Shown here one piece after another: positions 36,876 to 48,926 of a DNA stretch of 64,000 bases (its first letter is position 1; every line of letters begins with the position of its first letter). The notes under the pieces were generated by a model. It worked only from the letters and a program-made list of their open reading frames with translations, made no database searches and was not told where the DNA came from. This DNA comes from Vibrio ziniensis (GTDB lineage: Bacteria > Pseudomonadota > Gammaproteobacteria > Enterobacterales > Vibrionaceae): positions 2,728,001 to 2,792,000 of the forward strand of contig NZ_CP049331.1 in the NCBI RefSeq assembly GCF_011064285.1. The letters run 5' to 3'. The position numbers and the translations under genes are program-made.

Positions 36876-39224
36876 ATGTCACGTTTTTCCCGCTCATTTT
36901 TAGCTGCCGCCATTAGCCTTGCGCTTTTTGCACCACAAATCCATGCAAAAGATGGCAGCGACAATAATGCGCAAAAATTGCCAGCTATCGATCAGTGTCT
37001 AGTTAATGAAACTGAACCGGATAATCCAAACGAACAGCCTATCAATGTCGAAGCGGATAATCTAGAAGCAATTAATGGTGATAAAGCTACTTATTCAGGA
37101 AATGTCATTGTTGTACAAGGTAAAAAGCGTATTGAAGCGGATAGCCTCACTCTTCATCAACAAGATAATGTTGTTGTGGCCGAAGGTAATGTGCATTTCA
37201 GTGATGGCCAAGTAAAGGCTGTCGCAGACAAAGCCGTCAACGATTTGAATAACGACGAGATGTCTCTTGAAAACACAAAGTACAACTTCTTATGTGAAGC
37301 TGGTCGCGGTGAAGCGAAATACATTTCAAAAACAGGTAAAGCCGTTTATGAAATAGAAGATGGCTCTATTACTTCATGTCCTGAAGAAGATAATTCCTGG
37401 CGCCTACGCGCTTCCAGTATCGCTATCGACCAAAATGAAGAACAGGCAACCTTCTATAACCCTCGTTTAGAAGTTCAAAACGTCCCTATTTTCTATCTAC
37501 CCTTGTTGACGGTTCCAATTGGAGACACACGTAAAACAGGTTTCTTATATCCAACAGTCTCGTACGGAACTCGTGACGGGTTTGAAATGGATATTCCGGT
37601 ATACTGGAACTTAGCGCCTAACTACGATTTGGAAACTGCGTTCCATTACATGCAGAAACGTGGCTCACAAATAAATGGTACCTTTAGATACCTTACGGAG
37701 TTTGGTGAAGGCCAAATTCGTGCTGAATATTTGAATGAAGATAAGCTGCACCTAGACGAAGGCGCTCGATGGGGCTACCAACTTGAGCATAATGGTATTT
37801 ACCAACAATCTTGGAAGTTTGAGGTTGATTACTCAAGAGTTAGTGATTACAGCTATTTCTCTGACTTAGACTCCCATATTGGTAACCGAGAAGATGGTCA
37901 GCTCATCCAGGAAGGCAAAGTCACGTATCGTAGCACAGACTGGGATACCTCTATTCTTGTTAGACAGTTCCAACTGCTGCTTGAAGACCAAACCAGTTCT
38001 AGCCAACCGTATCGCTTAATGCCTCAGGTAACGTTTAACTACTACGCTCCTGAATTAATGCGTTATCTAGATTTTGATTTAAAAAGCCAAGTTTCACGTT
38101 TTGACACAGATGCTGAGGGTAAACCGTCATCAGCAGCTCGTATACACATTGAGCCTGGTTTAAAAGTCCCCCTTGCAAACACTTGGGGAAGCTGGACAAC
38201 GGAAGCTCGTCTGCTAACGACTTATTATCAACAGCAGTTAGACGACGTGAGTTCAAACTACGACAGTTTGGAAGAGAGCGTTACGCGCATCATCCCTGAG
38301 TTTAGAAGTAATGCGGGCATCGTTTTAGAGCGTAATACTGTTTTATTTGACAACTATACCCAAACTCTAGAGCCGCAAGTCCAGTATCTTTACGTACCAA
38401 GTAAAGATCAAAGTAATATCGGTTATTACGACACGACACTACTTCAGACCGATTACTACGGTCTATTCCGTAGCCGAAAATACAGTGGTGTTGATAGAAT
38501 CGCTTCAGCGAATCAGTTTAGCTATGGTGCTTCAAGTCGCTTTTTCGACGACGCTTATAAAGAGCGTTTAAACGTCGCATTTGGACAAATTTTCTACCTA
38601 GATAAAAGCTTAAAAAACCCAGAAAACTCAGATGACTATGAAGGCAAGACTAACTACTCTGCGTGGGCTGTGGAAATGGATTTCAACTACGATGATTATC
38701 TATTCTACCACGGCGGGGTTCAGTACGATGTTGACAGTAGCGCTCTTCAATTAGCAAACAGTACTCTGGAATATCGTTTTGCTGACGGTTTTATTCAAGG
38801 TAACTACCGTTACGTTACGTATGAGTACATTGATAATACCGTTGGTGATAGTCTCAATGTCGACAGCATTACTGAAGATGGTATTTCGCAAGCAGGTATT
38901 CTTGCTGGTTACCAGCTATCTAAAAGATGGTATACCAGTGCTCAATACTTCTATGATTTGACGACTGAGCAATCTCTCGAATGGTTAGCTAATTTACGAT
39001 ACACCTCTGATTGTTGGTACATGGCTTTCACATATAGCAACCAGTTGAAAACATGGGGAACAACAACACCTTATTTCGAAGACCCGACCTACGAAAACAA
39101 CTTTAGCTTTAATATCGGCATTGTCGGTTTTGGTACTACAGTTGGCTCAGGTGCAAGCATGGCAGAACTCGACAGCTCTGATAATTCTCTCGGTTATGGT
39201 CGTCCATTCTTTTTGAATAACTAA
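36876..39224 (+). CDS. lptD: LPS assembly outer-membrane protein LptD
   Basis: 782 residues (E. coli 784). Signal peptide (~1-24), N-terminal OstA/LptA-like domain ([21 protein letters not shown] region, ~56-160) and a C-terminal beta-barrel (~220-782). Cysteines at ~41, ~140, ~168 (CPEE) and one near the C-terminus (SDCWYM) fit the disulfide pairs required for maturation. Works with LptE to insert LPS into the outer leaflet. Heads the conserved lptD-surA-pdxA-rsmA-apaG-apaH run. Confidence 0.96.
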   Translation: MSRFSRSFLAAAISLALFAPQIHAKDGSDNNAQKLPAIDQCLVNETEPDNPNEQPINVEADNLEAINGDKATYSGNVIVVQGKKRIEADSLTLHQQDNVVVAEGNVHFSDGQVKAVADKAVNDLNNDEMSLENTKYNFLCEAGRGEAKYISKTGKAVYEIEDGSITSCPEEDNSWRLRASSIAIDQNEEQATFYNPRLEVQNVPIFYLPLLTVPIGDTRKTGFLYPTVSYGTRDGFEMDIPVYWNLAPNYDLETAFHYMQKRGSQINGTFRYLTEFGEGQIRAEYLNEDKLHLDEGARWGYQLEHNGIYQQSWKFEVDYSRVSDYSYFSDLDSHIGNREDGQLIQEGKVTYRSTDWDTSILVRQFQLLLEDQTSSSQPYRLMPQVTFNYYAPELMRYLDFDLKSQVSRFDTDAEGKPSSAARIHIEPGLKVPLANTWGSWTTEARLLTTYYQQQLDDVSSNYDSLEESVTRIIPEFRSNAGIVLERNTVLFDNYTQTLEPQVQYLYVPSKDQSNIGYYDTTLLQTDYYGLFRSRKYSGVDRIASANQFSYGASSRFFDDAYKERLNVAFGQIFYLDKSLKNPENSDDYEGKTNYSAWAVEMDFNYDDYLFYHGGVQYDVDSSALQLANSTLEYRFADGFIQGNYRYVTYEYIDNTVGDSLNVDSITEDGISQAGILAGYQLSKRWYTSAQYFYDLTTEQSLEWLANLRYTSDCWYMAFTYSNQLKTWGTTTPYFEDPTYENNFSFNIGIVGFGTTVGSGASMAELDSSDNSLGYGRPFFLNN

Positions 39225-39268
39225 TTGATGGCTTAATACATTAAGTTATTAAAACAATAGGATTTTAA

Positions 39269-40564
39269 ATGAATTTGTGGAAACACTCTCTTTTAGGTTT
39301 AGTCACTCTGTTAAGCATTAATCACGCTAATGCTGCACCAGTGGAGATCGACCGAGTAGCCATTATTGTAAATAGTGGTGTCATCTTACAAAGTGATATA
39401 GAGAGTACTTTAAAAACCGTTCAAGTGAATGCTAACAACAACGGGCAGGCTCTACCTGAGGAATCCGTTTTACGTGAACAAGTCAGAGAAAAGCTGATCA
39501 TTGATACTTTGCAGCAACAAGAAGCTGAACGTATAGGCGTGCGCATTGATGACGCTCGTCTGAATGAGGCTATTAACAATATTGCTAAGCAAAACAACCA
39601 GACATTAGAACAACTACAAGCCTCTGTCAGTGCCGAAGGATTAACTTATCCAGAGTTTCGCGAACAAGTTCGCAAAGAGATGTCCGCTAGCGAAGCTCGT
39701 AATGCAATGGTTCGTCGTCGAATCAATATTCTTCCAGCTGAAGTAGACACTCTCGCCGAATTACTTGCTCAGGAAACTAACGCTTCAGTGCAGTATAAGA
39801 TTAGCCATATCCAGCTACGCTTTGACGACAAACAAGATAAGTCGCAAATTGAAAAGCAAGCCAATGAACTGGTTGAGAAACTCAACTCAGGTGCTGATTT
39901 TAGTAAAATGGCTTATACCTATTCAAAGGGTCCTAAAGCATTGGAAGGTGGCAATTGGGGTTGGATGCGCAAAGAAGAAATGCCAACCATCTTTGCAGAC
40001 CAAATCAAAATGCAGAACAAAGGCAGCATTATTGGACCATTTCGTAGTGGCGTCGGTTTCCATATTCTAAAAATTGATGATGTTAAGGGATTAGAAACCA
40101 TTGCGGTGACTGAAGTTAATGCTCGTCATATTCTGATCAAACCGACCATCATTCTTAGTGATGAAAATGCCCAAAAGCAGCTACAAGGCTTTGTCCAACA
40201 GATAAAATCGGGTCAAGCGGATTTTGGTGAACTTGCACAGCAATACAGCCAAGATCCAGGCTCTGCGGCACAAGACGGTGAGTTGGGATACCAAACACCT
40301 GATATTTATGTACCTGAATTTAAACATCAGGTCGAAACTTTAGCTGTCGGTGACATCAGTGAACCATTTAAAACCGTACACGGCTGGCACATTGTTCAAG
40401 TTCTTGATAAGCGTGAAGTTGACCGAACCGACTCCGCACTTAAAAACAAAGCTTATGGAATTCTGTTTAACCGTAAGTTCAATGAAGAAGCGAGTGCTTG
40501 GTTACAAGAGCTACGAGCTAGTGCTTTTGTTGAGGAATTAAAAGGGGAGCAAGATGAAAATTAG
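39269..40564 (+). CDS. surA: Periplasmic chaperone/PPIase SurA
   Basis: 431 residues (E. coli 428). Signal peptide (~1-22), N-terminal chaperone region (~25-160), two parvulin domains: P1 ~170-270 ([23 protein letters not shown]) and P2 ~282-380 ([24 protein letters not shown]), then a C-terminal helix. Carries outer-membrane proteins including LptD to the BAM complex. Overlaps pdxA by 11 bp. Confidence 0.96.
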   Translation: MNLWKHSLLGLVTLLSINHANAAPVEIDRVAIIVNSGVILQSDIESTLKTVQVNANNNGQALPEESVLREQVREKLIIDTLQQQEAERIGVRIDDARLNEAINNIAKQNNQTLEQLQASVSAEGLTYPEFREQVRKEMSASEARNAMVRRRINILPAEVDTLAELLAQETNASVQYKISHIQLRFDDKQDKSQIEKQANELVEKLNSGADFSKMAYTYSKGPKALEGGNWGWMRKEEMPTIFADQIKMQNKGSIIGPFRSGVGFHILKIDDVKGLETIAVTEVNARHILIKPTIILSDENAQKQLQGFVQQIKSGQADFGELAQQYSQDPGSAAQDGELGYQTPDIYVPEFKHQVETLAVGDISEPFKTVHGWHIVQVLDKREVDRTDSALKNKAYGILFNRKFNEEASAWLQELRASAFVEELKGEQDEN

Positions 40565-41546
40565 ACGCATCTTGGTTACAGCAGGTGAACCTGCGGGTAT
40601 CGGCCCCGACCTCGTTTTAGCTTTATCTAAAGAAGATTGGTCGCATCAAATTGTGGTCTGTGCTGACAAAAACATGTTGGCAGAAAGAGCTGCGGTACTC
40701 GGAATCAACGTTGAACTGATTGACTATGATTCACAGCTAGCCGCTCAACCACAAAAAGCAGGAACGCTTGTTGTGGACCATATTGCGACATCAACCCCCG
40801 TAATTGCAGGTCAGCTTGATGAGCAAAATGGACATTATGTATTAAAAACATTAGAAAGAGCCGCTTTGGGCTGTATGAATAATGAATTTGATGCTATTGT
40901 CACCGGCCCTGTACATAAAGGGGTGATCAACCGAGCTGGTGTCGCATTCAGCGGACACACTGAATTTTTTGCAGAGCAATCAAATACCCCTCTCGTGGTG
41001 ATGATGCTGGCAACGGAAGGATTACGAGTTGCACTCGTAACCACGCATATACCACTGGCATACGTTTCTAAAGCGGTAACCAGTGAGCGTCTAGAAAAGA
41101 TCATTCATATTCTCCACAAGGATCTCGTTGAGAAATTTGCGATTGAGCAGCCTACTATATATGTATGCGGCCTTAATCCTCATGCAGGTGAAGATGGCGT
41201 ATTGGGTCGAGAAGAAATCGACACTATTACTCCAACACTGGAAAAATTACGTCAACAAGATGGGATGAATCTGATTGGTCCATTGCCAGCAGACACCATC
41301 TTCAACGACAAATACTTGCAAAAAGCGGATGCCGTTTTAGGTATGTACCACGATCAAGTGCTTCCTGTATTGAAATACAAAGGTTTTGGTCGCTCAGTGA
41401 ATATCACGTTAGGTCTACCTTTTATCCGAACGTCTGTCGACCATGGAACAGCATTAGATCTTGCTGGTACAGGTACAGCCGATATTGGTAGTTTTAGAAC
41501 AGCACTCGCTCAAGCTATTGAATTAGTTGATAAGAAAACGAATTAA
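40554..41546 (+). CDS. pdxA: 4-hydroxythreonine-4-phosphate dehydrogenase
   Basis: 330 residues (E. coli 329). Pyridoxal phosphate synthesis. [13 protein letters not shown] (~8-20), a metal-site His in GHTEFFAEQ (~135-143), [11 protein letters not shown] (~206-216) and [16 protein letters not shown] (~265-280). ATG lies within the end of surA, with the GGGGAG of the surA 3' end as ribosome site. Pathway partner of epd. Confidence 0.96.
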   Translation: MKIRRILVTAGEPAGIGPDLVLALSKEDWSHQIVVCADKNMLAERAAVLGINVELIDYDSQLAAQPQKAGTLVVDHIATSTPVIAGQLDEQNGHYVLKTLERAALGCMNNEFDAIVTGPVHKGVINRAGVAFSGHTEFFAEQSNTPLVVMMLATEGLRVALVTTHIPLAYVSKAVTSERLEKIIHILHKDLVEKFAIEQPTIYVCGLNPHAGEDGVLGREEIDTITPTLEKLRQQDGMNLIGPLPADTIFNDKYLQKADAVLGMYHDQVLPVLKYKGFGRSVNITLGLPFIRTSVDHGTALDLAGTGTADIGSFRTALAQAIELVDKKTN

Positions 41547-41559
41547 CTTCGAGAACACT

Positions 41560-42426
41560 ATGAGAAATGATGTCCATTTAGGACACAAAGCGCGTAAACG
41601 TTTTGGTCAAAACTTTCTAAACGATCCTTATATTATCGACGGTATCGTTTCAGCAATTAACCCTCGTCCGGGTCAAAACTTGGTTGAAATCGGCCCAGGT
41701 CTTGGTGCGATTACTGAACCTGTTGGTCGTGAAGTGGATAAATTCACGGTAATCGAGCTTGACCGTGACTTGGCAGAACGCCTACGCAATCACCCTGAGC
41801 TGGCAGATAAACTGACCATTCACGAAGGCGATGCAATGCGTTTTGACTTTACTCAGTTAGTAAAGCCAAATAACAAACTGCGCATTTTTGGTAACTTGCC
41901 ATACAACATTTCTACGCCGCTAATGTTCCATTTGTTTGAATACCATAAAGATATTCAAGACATGCACTTTATGCTGCAAAAAGAAGTGGTCAACCGCCTA
42001 GCTGCGGGTCCGGGTAGTAAAGCGTATGGACGCTTAACGGTAATGGCTCAATACTACTGTAAAGTTGTGCCAGTACTGGAAGTGCCACCAACAGCATTTG
42101 TTCCGCCACCGAAAGTAGATTCAGCGGTGGTACGTTTAGTGCCTTATGAAGAGCTGCCATACCCTGCGACTAGCCTAAAATGGCTGGATCGTGTAGTACG
42201 TGAAGGTTTTAACCAGCGTCGTAAGACGGTACGTAACTGCTATAAAGCTTTACTATCATTAGAAGTATTGGAAGAGCTCGGTGTCAACTCAACCATGCGT
42301 CCAGAAAACCTAACACTGCCTCAGTTCGTCGCGATGGCAAACTGGTTAGATGCAAATTCTTCTGACGCAAACCATAGCTCAGAAACACAAAATCGCTCTG
42401 AAGAAGAAAATAGCTACCAAGCATAA
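41560..42426 (+). CDS. rsmA: 16S rRNA dimethyladenosine transferase RsmA (KsgA)
   Basis: 288 residues; E. coli KsgA 273, with the extra length as a Ser/Asn/Glu-rich tail (~272-288). [17 protein letters not shown] motif [14 protein letters not shown] (~47-60), NLPYNIST (~113-120) and the C-terminal NQRRKTVRN. Dimethylates A1518/A1519. I use ATG 41560, 13 bp after pdxA; the in-frame start at 41527 would overlap pdxA and adds no homology. Confidence 0.96.
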   Translation: MRNDVHLGHKARKRFGQNFLNDPYIIDGIVSAINPRPGQNLVEIGPGLGAITEPVGREVDKFTVIELDRDLAERLRNHPELADKLTIHEGDAMRFDFTQLVKPNNKLRIFGNLPYNISTPLMFHLFEYHKDIQDMHFMLQKEVVNRLAAGPGSKAYGRLTVMAQYYCKVVPVLEVPPTAFVPPPKVDSAVVRLVPYEELPYPATSLKWLDRVVREGFNQRRKTVRNCYKALLSLEVLEELGVNSTMRPENLTLPQFVAMANWLDANSSDANHSSETQNRSEEENSYQA

Positions 42427-42431
42427 ACTCA

Positions 42432-42464
42432 AACAGGACGACATAGCTCGTCCTGTTGTTTTTT
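42432..42464 (+). terminator. Terminator after rsmA
   Basis: AACAGGACGA-CATAGC-TCGTCCTGTT followed by GTTTTTT, 5 bp after the rsmA stop and 22 bp before apaG. ApaG/apaH may therefore depend on read-through or a weak promoter. Confidence 0.8.
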
Positions 42465-42485
42465 CTACCTATATAAGGAGTTCAC

Positions 42486-42866
42486 ATGGATGTCTCTACG
42501 CCTTGTATTAAAATCCAGGTTCATACCAAGTATATTCCTGAGCAGTCCACTCCTGAGCAATTGCGCTACGTCTTCGCTTATCTGATTACGATTAAGAACC
42601 TAAGTACTGACACCGTACAACTCATCAGCCGCCGTTGGTTAATAACCGACGCAAATGGCAAACAGCTTGTCATAGAAGGAGAAGGCGTGGTGGGCGAACA
42701 ACCTTTTATCGATGCTAACGATGAGTACACCTACACCAGTGGTACAGCAATTGAAACACCTGTCGGCGTGATGCAAGGGCACTACATTATGCACGACCAT
42801 GAAGGAAAAGAGTTTATCGCTAATATTGAGCCTTTCCGTTTGGCCGTTCCTAACGTCTTAAACTAA
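42486..42866 (+). CDS. apaG: ApaG protein
   Basis: 126 residues (E. coli 125). Fibronectin-III-like single domain; conserved [12 protein letters not shown] (~27-38), [11 protein letters not shown] (~50-60) and VGEQPFI and GVMQGHYIM. Genetic data link it to Co2+/Mg2+ handling; molecular role unsettled. Strong AAGGAG site. Eleven bases before apaH. Confidence 0.95.
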   Translation: MDVSTPCIKIQVHTKYIPEQSTPEQLRYVFAYLITIKNLSTDTVQLISRRWLITDANGKQLVIEGEGVVGEQPFIDANDEYTYTSGTAIETPVGVMQGHYIMHDHEGKEFIANIEPFRLAVPNVLN

Positions 42867-42877
42867 CCGGAGTAACA

Positions 42878-43696
42878 GTGGCGAATTATATTGTTGGTGA
42901 TATCCAAGGCTGTTTTGACGAACTTCTTCTCCTGCTTGAGCAAGTAAATTTTGATCAACACAAAGATACATTATGGGTAGCAGGCGATCTGGTTGCTCGC
43001 GGTCCAAAATCTCTAGAGACATTACGTTTCATCCGTTCACTGGGTGACTCAGCAAAAGTCGTATTAGGTAATCACGACTTACACTTGCTGGCTGTCGCTT
43101 GTGGTATCCATCCAATTAAGAGCAAAGATAAAACAATCCCGATATTGGAAGCAGAAGACAGAGATGAACTTTTACATTGGCTACGTGAACAACCTCTGTT
43201 GCTAGAACATGATGAGTTTGTAGTTTGTCATGCTGGTATTTCACCGAAATGGAACTTGACCACGGCACGTGAATGCGCAAAAGAGATCGAATCGATACTG
43301 CAAAGTGATCGTTGGATGTGGTTAATTGAAAATATGTATTCCAACCAACCCGATCAGTGGCGATCCGATCTTAAAGATCTTGAGCGCTACCGCTACATCA
43401 TTAACGCTTATACTCGCATGAGATTCTGCTTTATTGATGGAAGGCTTGATATGAAATGTAAACTTCCTCCATCAGAAGTGAGTGGCAATCTATTACAACC
43501 TTGGTTTGAACTTAAAAACAGAGTACCTGTGGAAAAAACAGTTCTATTTGGACACTGGGCTGCACTTGAAGGCTATCATGGCAAAGATGTGATTGGACTT
43601 GATACAGGCTGTGTGTGGGGGGGGCATCTGACTCTGCTGCACTGGGAAGAGAAGAAATTCTTCACTCAGGATGCACTGAGTGCCGCCGTTGAATAG
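42878..43696 (+). CDS. apaH: Diadenosine tetraphosphatase ApaH
   Basis: 272 residues (E. coli 280). Calcineurin-like metallophosphatase: GDIQGCFDEL (~7-16), GDLVARGP (~36-43), LGNHDLHLL (~64-72), VCHAGISP. Hydrolyses Ap4A to ADP. GTG start at 42878 with CCGGAG upstream. Confidence 0.95.
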   Translation: MANYIVGDIQGCFDELLLLLEQVNFDQHKDTLWVAGDLVARGPKSLETLRFIRSLGDSAKVVLGNHDLHLLAVACGIHPIKSKDKTIPILEAEDRDELLHWLREQPLLLEHDEFVVCHAGISPKWNLTTARECAKEIESILQSDRWMWLIENMYSNQPDQWRSDLKDLERYRYIINAYTRMRFCFIDGRLDMKCKLPPSEVSGNLLQPWFELKNRVPVEKTVLFGHWAALEGYHGKDVIGLDTGCVWGGHLTLLHWEEKKFFTQDALSAAVE

Positions 43697-43704
43697 CGTT
43701 CACA

Positions 43705-43744
43705 AAAACAAAGCCCAGTATCAATACTGGGCTTTGTTTTTTTA
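43705..43744. terminator. Bidirectional terminator, apaH / folA
   Basis: AACAAAGCCCAGTAT/ATACTGGGCTTTGTT hairpin with a T-run on the right and A-rich left flank, between convergent genes. Confidence 0.9.
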
Positions 43745-43754
43745 AAAGATGCAA

Positions 43755-44237
43755 TTAGCTACGTTCTAGTATTACAAACTTCATATCGTAGGCATTTTTG
43801 TCATCAGCTGAATAGGTTTCTTGACAAGCCTGCTGCCAACCTTGTCCCCAATCAGGGAACTGGGTGTCGCCTTCAACCTCCGCTTCAATGTACGTGATAT
43901 ATAGACGGTCTGCTTTAGGTAAACACGCTGCGTAAATACTACCACCGCCAATAATCATCACTTCTTCGACCTCACCAGCGGCCTTGATTGCTTCTTCAAT
44001 TGAAGCTGCCACCGTCACACCGTCAATACTCAGATTCGGATCTCGACTGATCACGATATTCTGACGTCCGGGTAATGGACGACCAATAGATTCGTAGGTC
44101 TTACGACCCATAATTACTGGCTTACCTAAAGTGCAGCGTTTGAACCAAGCAAAATCGGCAGGTAAATGCCAAGGCATTTGGTTATCTTTGCCAATAATTC
44201 TGTCGTTTGCCATCGCGGCAATCATGCTGATGATCAT
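43755..44237 (-). CDS. folA: Dihydrofolate reductase
   Basis: 160 residues (E. coli 159). MIISMIAAMANDRIIGKDNQ with catalytic Asp in WHLPADFAWFK (~22-32, aspartate 27-28), GRKTYESIGRPLPGR (~44-58) and VMIIGGGSIYA. Reduces dihydrofolate to tetrahydrofolate; target of trimethoprim. No unusual substitution noticed. Confidence 0.96.
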   Translation of the reverse strand: MIISMIAAMANDRIIGKDNQMPWHLPADFAWFKRCTLGKPVIMGRKTYESIGRPLPGRQNIVISRDPNLSIDGVTVAASIEEAIKAAGEVEEVMIIGGGSIYAACLPKADRLYITYIEAEVEGDTQFPDWGQGWQQACQETYSADDKNAYDMKFVILERS

Positions 44238-44281
44238 TTATCTTCCCTATTAGACTGTCTGTGTATTAACTGTTCGGCTTT

Positions 44282-44755
44282 TTAGACTATCGGTTTACGG
44301 CGATAGAATAACAGCCCAGGCACAGCAAGACCAACAGCCAAACCTGCGATAATAAACATCGCTTTGAGGAAGTTCTCAAATAAAGTCTCTAATAGTTCTG
44401 GTCGGAAACCTAAATGGTTGATTTCCACCATGGCAATCATCGCTTTGTAAGTGAAAACACCAGGAACCATTGGAATTAAAGCAGCGACGGTAAACACTTT
44501 TGGATGCGCCAAAAACTTATGAGACCAATGCACACCAATCATGCCAACAAACGTAGCAGCAAAGAAGGTCGCCCATTCAATAGGAATGCCAAATTGCATC
44601 ATTAAATAGCGAGAGCCGTGACCGATGGCACCACCTAAGGCGCAATATTTCAGTGCAGGAACAGGAACGTTGAACACTAACGCAAACCCTACTGCCGGTA
44701 TTGCAGCAAAGAACATGTCGTTAATAAGACCAAACAATAGTTGCCAACTTAACAT
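44282..44755 (-). CDS. yjjB: ThrE-type exporter C-terminal subunit YjjB
   Basis: 157 residues, the same as E. coli YjjB. Four to five hydrophobic segments; matches the C-terminal half (DUF3815) of the ThrE threonine/serine exporter. With YjjP it has been linked to succinate export in E. coli. ATG 44755 lies two bases beyond the yjjP stop; a longer in-frame start (44809) would overlap yjjP by 52 bp and is rejected. Confidence 0.88.
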   Translation of the reverse strand: MLSWQLLFGLINDMFFAAIPAVGFALVFNVPVPALKYCALGGAIGHGSRYLMMQFGIPIEWATFFAATFVGMIGVHWSHKFLAHPKVFTVAALIPMVPGVFTYKAMIAMVEINHLGFRPELLETLFENFLKAMFIIAGLAVGLAVPGLLFYRRKPIV

Positions 44756-44757
44756 CT

Positions 44758-45519
44758 CTACCACCCCCACACGCCAGTAATACTCATGGCTGCGATAATT
44801 CCCAGACACGTTGCTAAAGTCAGTAAACTCGCCATCACAAAGCGTGCGATACCCACGTTCACAAAACCTTTAAGCATATCGGCAACCGAGTTAATCAACG
44901 GGAAACCAGGTACTAACATAAGAACCGAGGATGCCATGACGATGGTTGGCTTATTGCCGAGCTGATAAATCACAGCTTGAGCGGAAATAACCGAAGTGAC
45001 AAAAGCGGTTGCCGCAAAATTAAGCAGCGGATTGAAATGGCGGTGCCCTATTTCCTGACGAACGAACATACCAACAGCTGAAGCAACAAAGGTAATAGCA
45101 AATACCGTCCAATCACCACCAGCAAGACGAGCAAACGAAGAACAAGATAATCCAATCATAAACACCACTAACCAGCGGTTGTAGCGCTCTGGACTGATCT
45201 TATTCAGTTTCTTCTGTGCAAGGGTGTGATCAAGCAGACCTTTTTCCATCATAATGCAGATACGCTGAATCTGAGTAACAGCACGCATATTGATGCCACG
45301 ATCTGCACAACGTCTGGTTGTGGTAATACAGTGGCCATGTTCAAGCGTAGTCACTACTAATGATCCTGCGGAAAGAGAAACTTCAACCTCTGTCATACCA
45401 GAGGCGCGCCCCATCCTTTCCATTATTCCAACCACCAAAGCACTTTCAGCGCCGTGAGCCAATAACATTTGACCTGCTTGTGCGATTAATCTCGATACGG
45501 CTCTCTGTCTGGATGCCAT
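44758..45519 (-). CDS. yjjP: ThrE-type exporter N-terminal subunit YjjP
   Basis: 253 residues (E. coli YjjP 256). Cytoplasmic N-terminal part (~1-115, AQMLLAHGAESALVVGIMERM) and about five membrane helices (~118-253, VFMIGLSCSSFARLAGGDW, LVPGFPLINSVADML). Corresponds to DUF1212 of ThrE. Tightly linked to yjjB, so together they form one two-part exporter. ATG start with AGGAA upstream. Confidence 0.88.
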   Translation of the reverse strand: MASRQRAVSRLIAQAGQMLLAHGAESALVVGIMERMGRASGMTEVEVSLSAGSLVVTTLEHGHCITTTRRCADRGINMRAVTQIQRICIMMEKGLLDHTLAQKKLNKISPERYNRWLVVFMIGLSCSSFARLAGGDWTVFAITFVASAVGMFVRQEIGHRHFNPLLNFAATAFVTSVISAQAVIYQLGNKPTIVMASSVLMLVPGFPLINSVADMLKGFVNVGIARFVMASLLTLATCLGIIAAMSITGVWGW

Positions 45520-45601
45520 GATTCCTTTCCTAACGTCCTAAGGGTAAAAATTGCGAAACTCTAGTTTGCATTAAAATAACGAAGCTAAATATGATTTAGA
45601 C

Positions 45602-45633
45602 ACAAAAAAGCCGCAATAAATAATTGCGGCTAA
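45602..45633 (-). terminator. obgE terminator
   Basis: On the minus strand: AGCCGCAATTATTTATTGCGGCT hairpin followed by TTTTTTG, 15 bp after the obgE stop. Confidence 0.88.
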
Positions 45634-45647
45634 ATTCAGTCGAAAGT

Positions 45648-46826
<1,179 letters not shown>

Positions 46827-46983
46827 TTACTCCGCATTACTTGCGTTGCAATATCACCTATTACCAGTGATATAAATTTTAGCAGATCCAGATACATCGT
46901 GATCTAAACCTACATATTGGAACAGATAAGGAGAGACTCTACATTCTTTTGCTGAAGAACCTCTTCTTTTTTGCTCTGCATAA

Positions 46984-47016
46984 ATAAAAAACCCCACCGT
47001 AACGGTAGGGCTTTTG
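46984..47016 (-). terminator. rpmA terminator
   Basis: On the minus strand: GCCCTACCGTTACGGTGGGG hairpin followed by TTTTTT, 20 bp after rpmA. Confidence 0.85.
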
Positions 47017-47035
47017 AATTCAGTTAGGTATAAAT

Positions 47036-47293
47036 TTATTCAGCTTCGATGCTAACAAATTTACGGTTTTTAGGACCTTTAACTTCAAATTTCACTTTAC
47101 CTTCAGTAAGAGCGAAAAGAGTATGGTCTTTACCGATACCAACGTTAGTGCCAGCGTGGAACTTAGTACCACGTTGACGAACGATGATGTTACCTGCTAA
47201 TACAGATTCACCACCGAAACGCTTAACACCAAGACGTTTACTTTCTGAATCACGGCCGTTACGAGTAGAACCGCCAGCTTTTTTGTGTGCCAT
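47036..47293 (-). CDS. rpmA: 50S ribosomal protein L27
   Basis: 85 residues (E. coli 85). Starts [19 protein letters not shown] with the N-terminal tail that reaches the peptidyl-transferase centre; no cleavable Firmicutes-type extension. Ribosome site AGGAGAG. 21 bp after rplU, so one operon. Confidence 0.98.
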   Translation of the reverse strand: MAHKKAGGSTRNGRDSESKRLGVKRFGGESVLAGNIIVRQRGTKFHAGTNVGIGKDHTLFALTEGKVKFEVKGPKNRKFVSIEAE

Positions 47294-47314
47294 TGTTAAA
47301 CTCTCCTAAGTTAC

Positions 47315-47626
47315 TTAAGCGTTGATGCCAGTAATTTTCACTTCAGTGAACCACTGACGGTGGCCTTGTTGTTTACGAGAGTGTTTACGACGACGGAACT
47401 TAACGATTTTAACTTTATCGCCACGGCCGTGTTGTACTACTTCAGCAGTAATTTTACCGCCTTCAACAAGAGGTGCACCAACAGTGATTTGCTCACCGTT
47501 AGCAACTAGAAGAACTTTATCAAATTCAACAGTTGCACCAGTTTCAACGTCTAATTTCTCTAAACGAAGAGTTTGACCTTCGCTTACACGGTGTTGTTTA
47601 CCACCAGATTGGAAAACAGCGTACAT
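47315..47626 (-). CDS. rplU: 50S ribosomal protein L21
   Basis: 103 residues (E. coli 103). [18 protein letters not shown] at the N-terminus and the basic [19 protein letters not shown] near the C-terminus that binds 23S rRNA. First gene of rplU-rpmA(-obgE). Divergent from ispB. Confidence 0.98.
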   Translation of the reverse strand: MYAVFQSGGKQHRVSEGQTLRLEKLDVETGATVEFDKVLLVANGEQITVGAPLVEGGKITAEVVQHGRGDKVKIVKFRRRKHSRKQQGHRQWFTEVKITGINA

Positions 47627-47895
47627 ATTTTACTCCGCTCTTTCCGCACAGCCTATGCTATATGTGAAGCAATGAGGGTGTGCGCTAAACTAATCATCAA
47701 TAGGGCGCAGATTCTACGTGAATGATGTGCCTATGACAAGCCATATTTTAAAAAAATTGGCGAAAAGCTAATCGCCAAACAAAAGTGCCGCAATCATGCC
47801 TTTATGGCGTGTATTAATCAATGCTTTTTAGTGTATTATTCAACAATTCTAGAAGACAAAATGCCTTACAAGCTCTAACTTCAGCCGGATGTACA

Positions 47896-48867
47896 ATGGA
47901 TTTTAAAGCTATCCAAGCGCTTACTGCCGATGACATGGCAAAAGTGAATGAAACAATTCAAGCTCAACTCAACTCTGATGTCTCTTTAATCAACCAACTT
48001 GGGTTCTATATTGTCGGTAGTGGCGGCAAGCGTTTAAGACCTTTGCTAGCGGTTTTATCCGCAAAAGCACTAGGCTATGAAGGGACAGCTCACACCACTG
48101 CGGCAGCGTTTATTGAATTTATTCATACAGCAACCCTGTTGCACGATGATGTCGTTGATGAATCAGACATGCGTCGCGGCAAAGAAACCGCCAATGCAGC
48201 TTTTGGCAATGCTGCAAGCGTGTTAGTGGGTGATTTTATCTACACCCGTTCATTCCAGATGATGACTGAATTAGGATCCTTAAAGATCCTTAAACTGATG
48301 AGTGACGCAGTAAACGTCATTGCTGAAGGTGAAGTTCAGCAGTTAATGAACTGTAATGATCCTGGCACGACAGAAGCGATGTACATGCAGGTCATCTATT
48401 CTAAAACAGCACGACTGTTTGAAGCGGCTACTCAAATCGGTGCAATTTTAGTTGACGCCCCACAAGAAGTAGAAACGGCATTACAAAACTACGGTAAATA
48501 TTTAGGTACTGCATTCCAGCTCATTGATGACGTCATGGATTACACATCTGACGGTGAAGAAATGGGTAAAAACGTCGGTGATGACCTTGCAGAAGGCAAA
48601 CCAACTCTTCCTCTACTTCACGCAATGCGTAACGGTACTCCAGAGCAAGCAGAAATGATCCGAGATGCGATTGAAAACGCAAACGGTATGGAACGTCTTA
48701 ACGATATCCTGGCTGCGATGGAACAAGCAGGTTCTCTCACCTATACAGTAAACAAAGCTTTGGAAGAAGCCGATAAAGCGATTGCTGAGCTGGCCATTCT
48801 GCCAGAAAGCGATTATAAACAAGCTTTAGTGACGCTTGCCCATATGGCGGTCAATCGCAGTAAGTAA
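47896..48867 (+). CDS. ispB: Octaprenyl diphosphate synthase
   Basis: 323 residues, same as E. coli. Makes the ubiquinone/menaquinone side chain. First Asp-rich motif LLHDDVVDESD (~81-91) and second LIDDVMDYTSD (~209-219), plus GGKRLRP (~43-49). ATG 47896 gives the standard N-terminus MDFKAIQ; an in-frame ATG at 47821 would add 25 residues within the divergent promoter region and is rejected. Confidence 0.96.
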   Translation: MDFKAIQALTADDMAKVNETIQAQLNSDVSLINQLGFYIVGSGGKRLRPLLAVLSAKALGYEGTAHTTAAAFIEFIHTATLLHDDVVDESDMRRGKETANAAFGNAASVLVGDFIYTRSFQMMTELGSLKILKLMSDAVNVIAEGEVQQLMNCNDPGTTEAMYMQVIYSKTARLFEAATQIGAILVDAPQEVETALQNYGKYLGTAFQLIDDVMDYTSDGEEMGKNVGDDLAEGKPTLPLLHAMRNGTPEQAEMIRDAIENANGMERLNDILAAMEQAGSLTYTVNKALEEADKAIAELAILPESDYKQALVTLAHMAVNRSK

Positions 48868-48885
48868 ACGAATTCAGTAAAAATA

Positions 48886-48916
48886 GAAAAACCTCGCAAC
48901 TGCGAGGTTTTTTATT
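48886..48916. terminator. Bidirectional terminator, ispB / APC transporter
   Basis: AACCTCGCA-AC-TGCGAGGTT hairpin with T-run right and A-run left between convergent genes. Confidence 0.88.
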
Positions 48917-48926
48917 ATCCATCAAC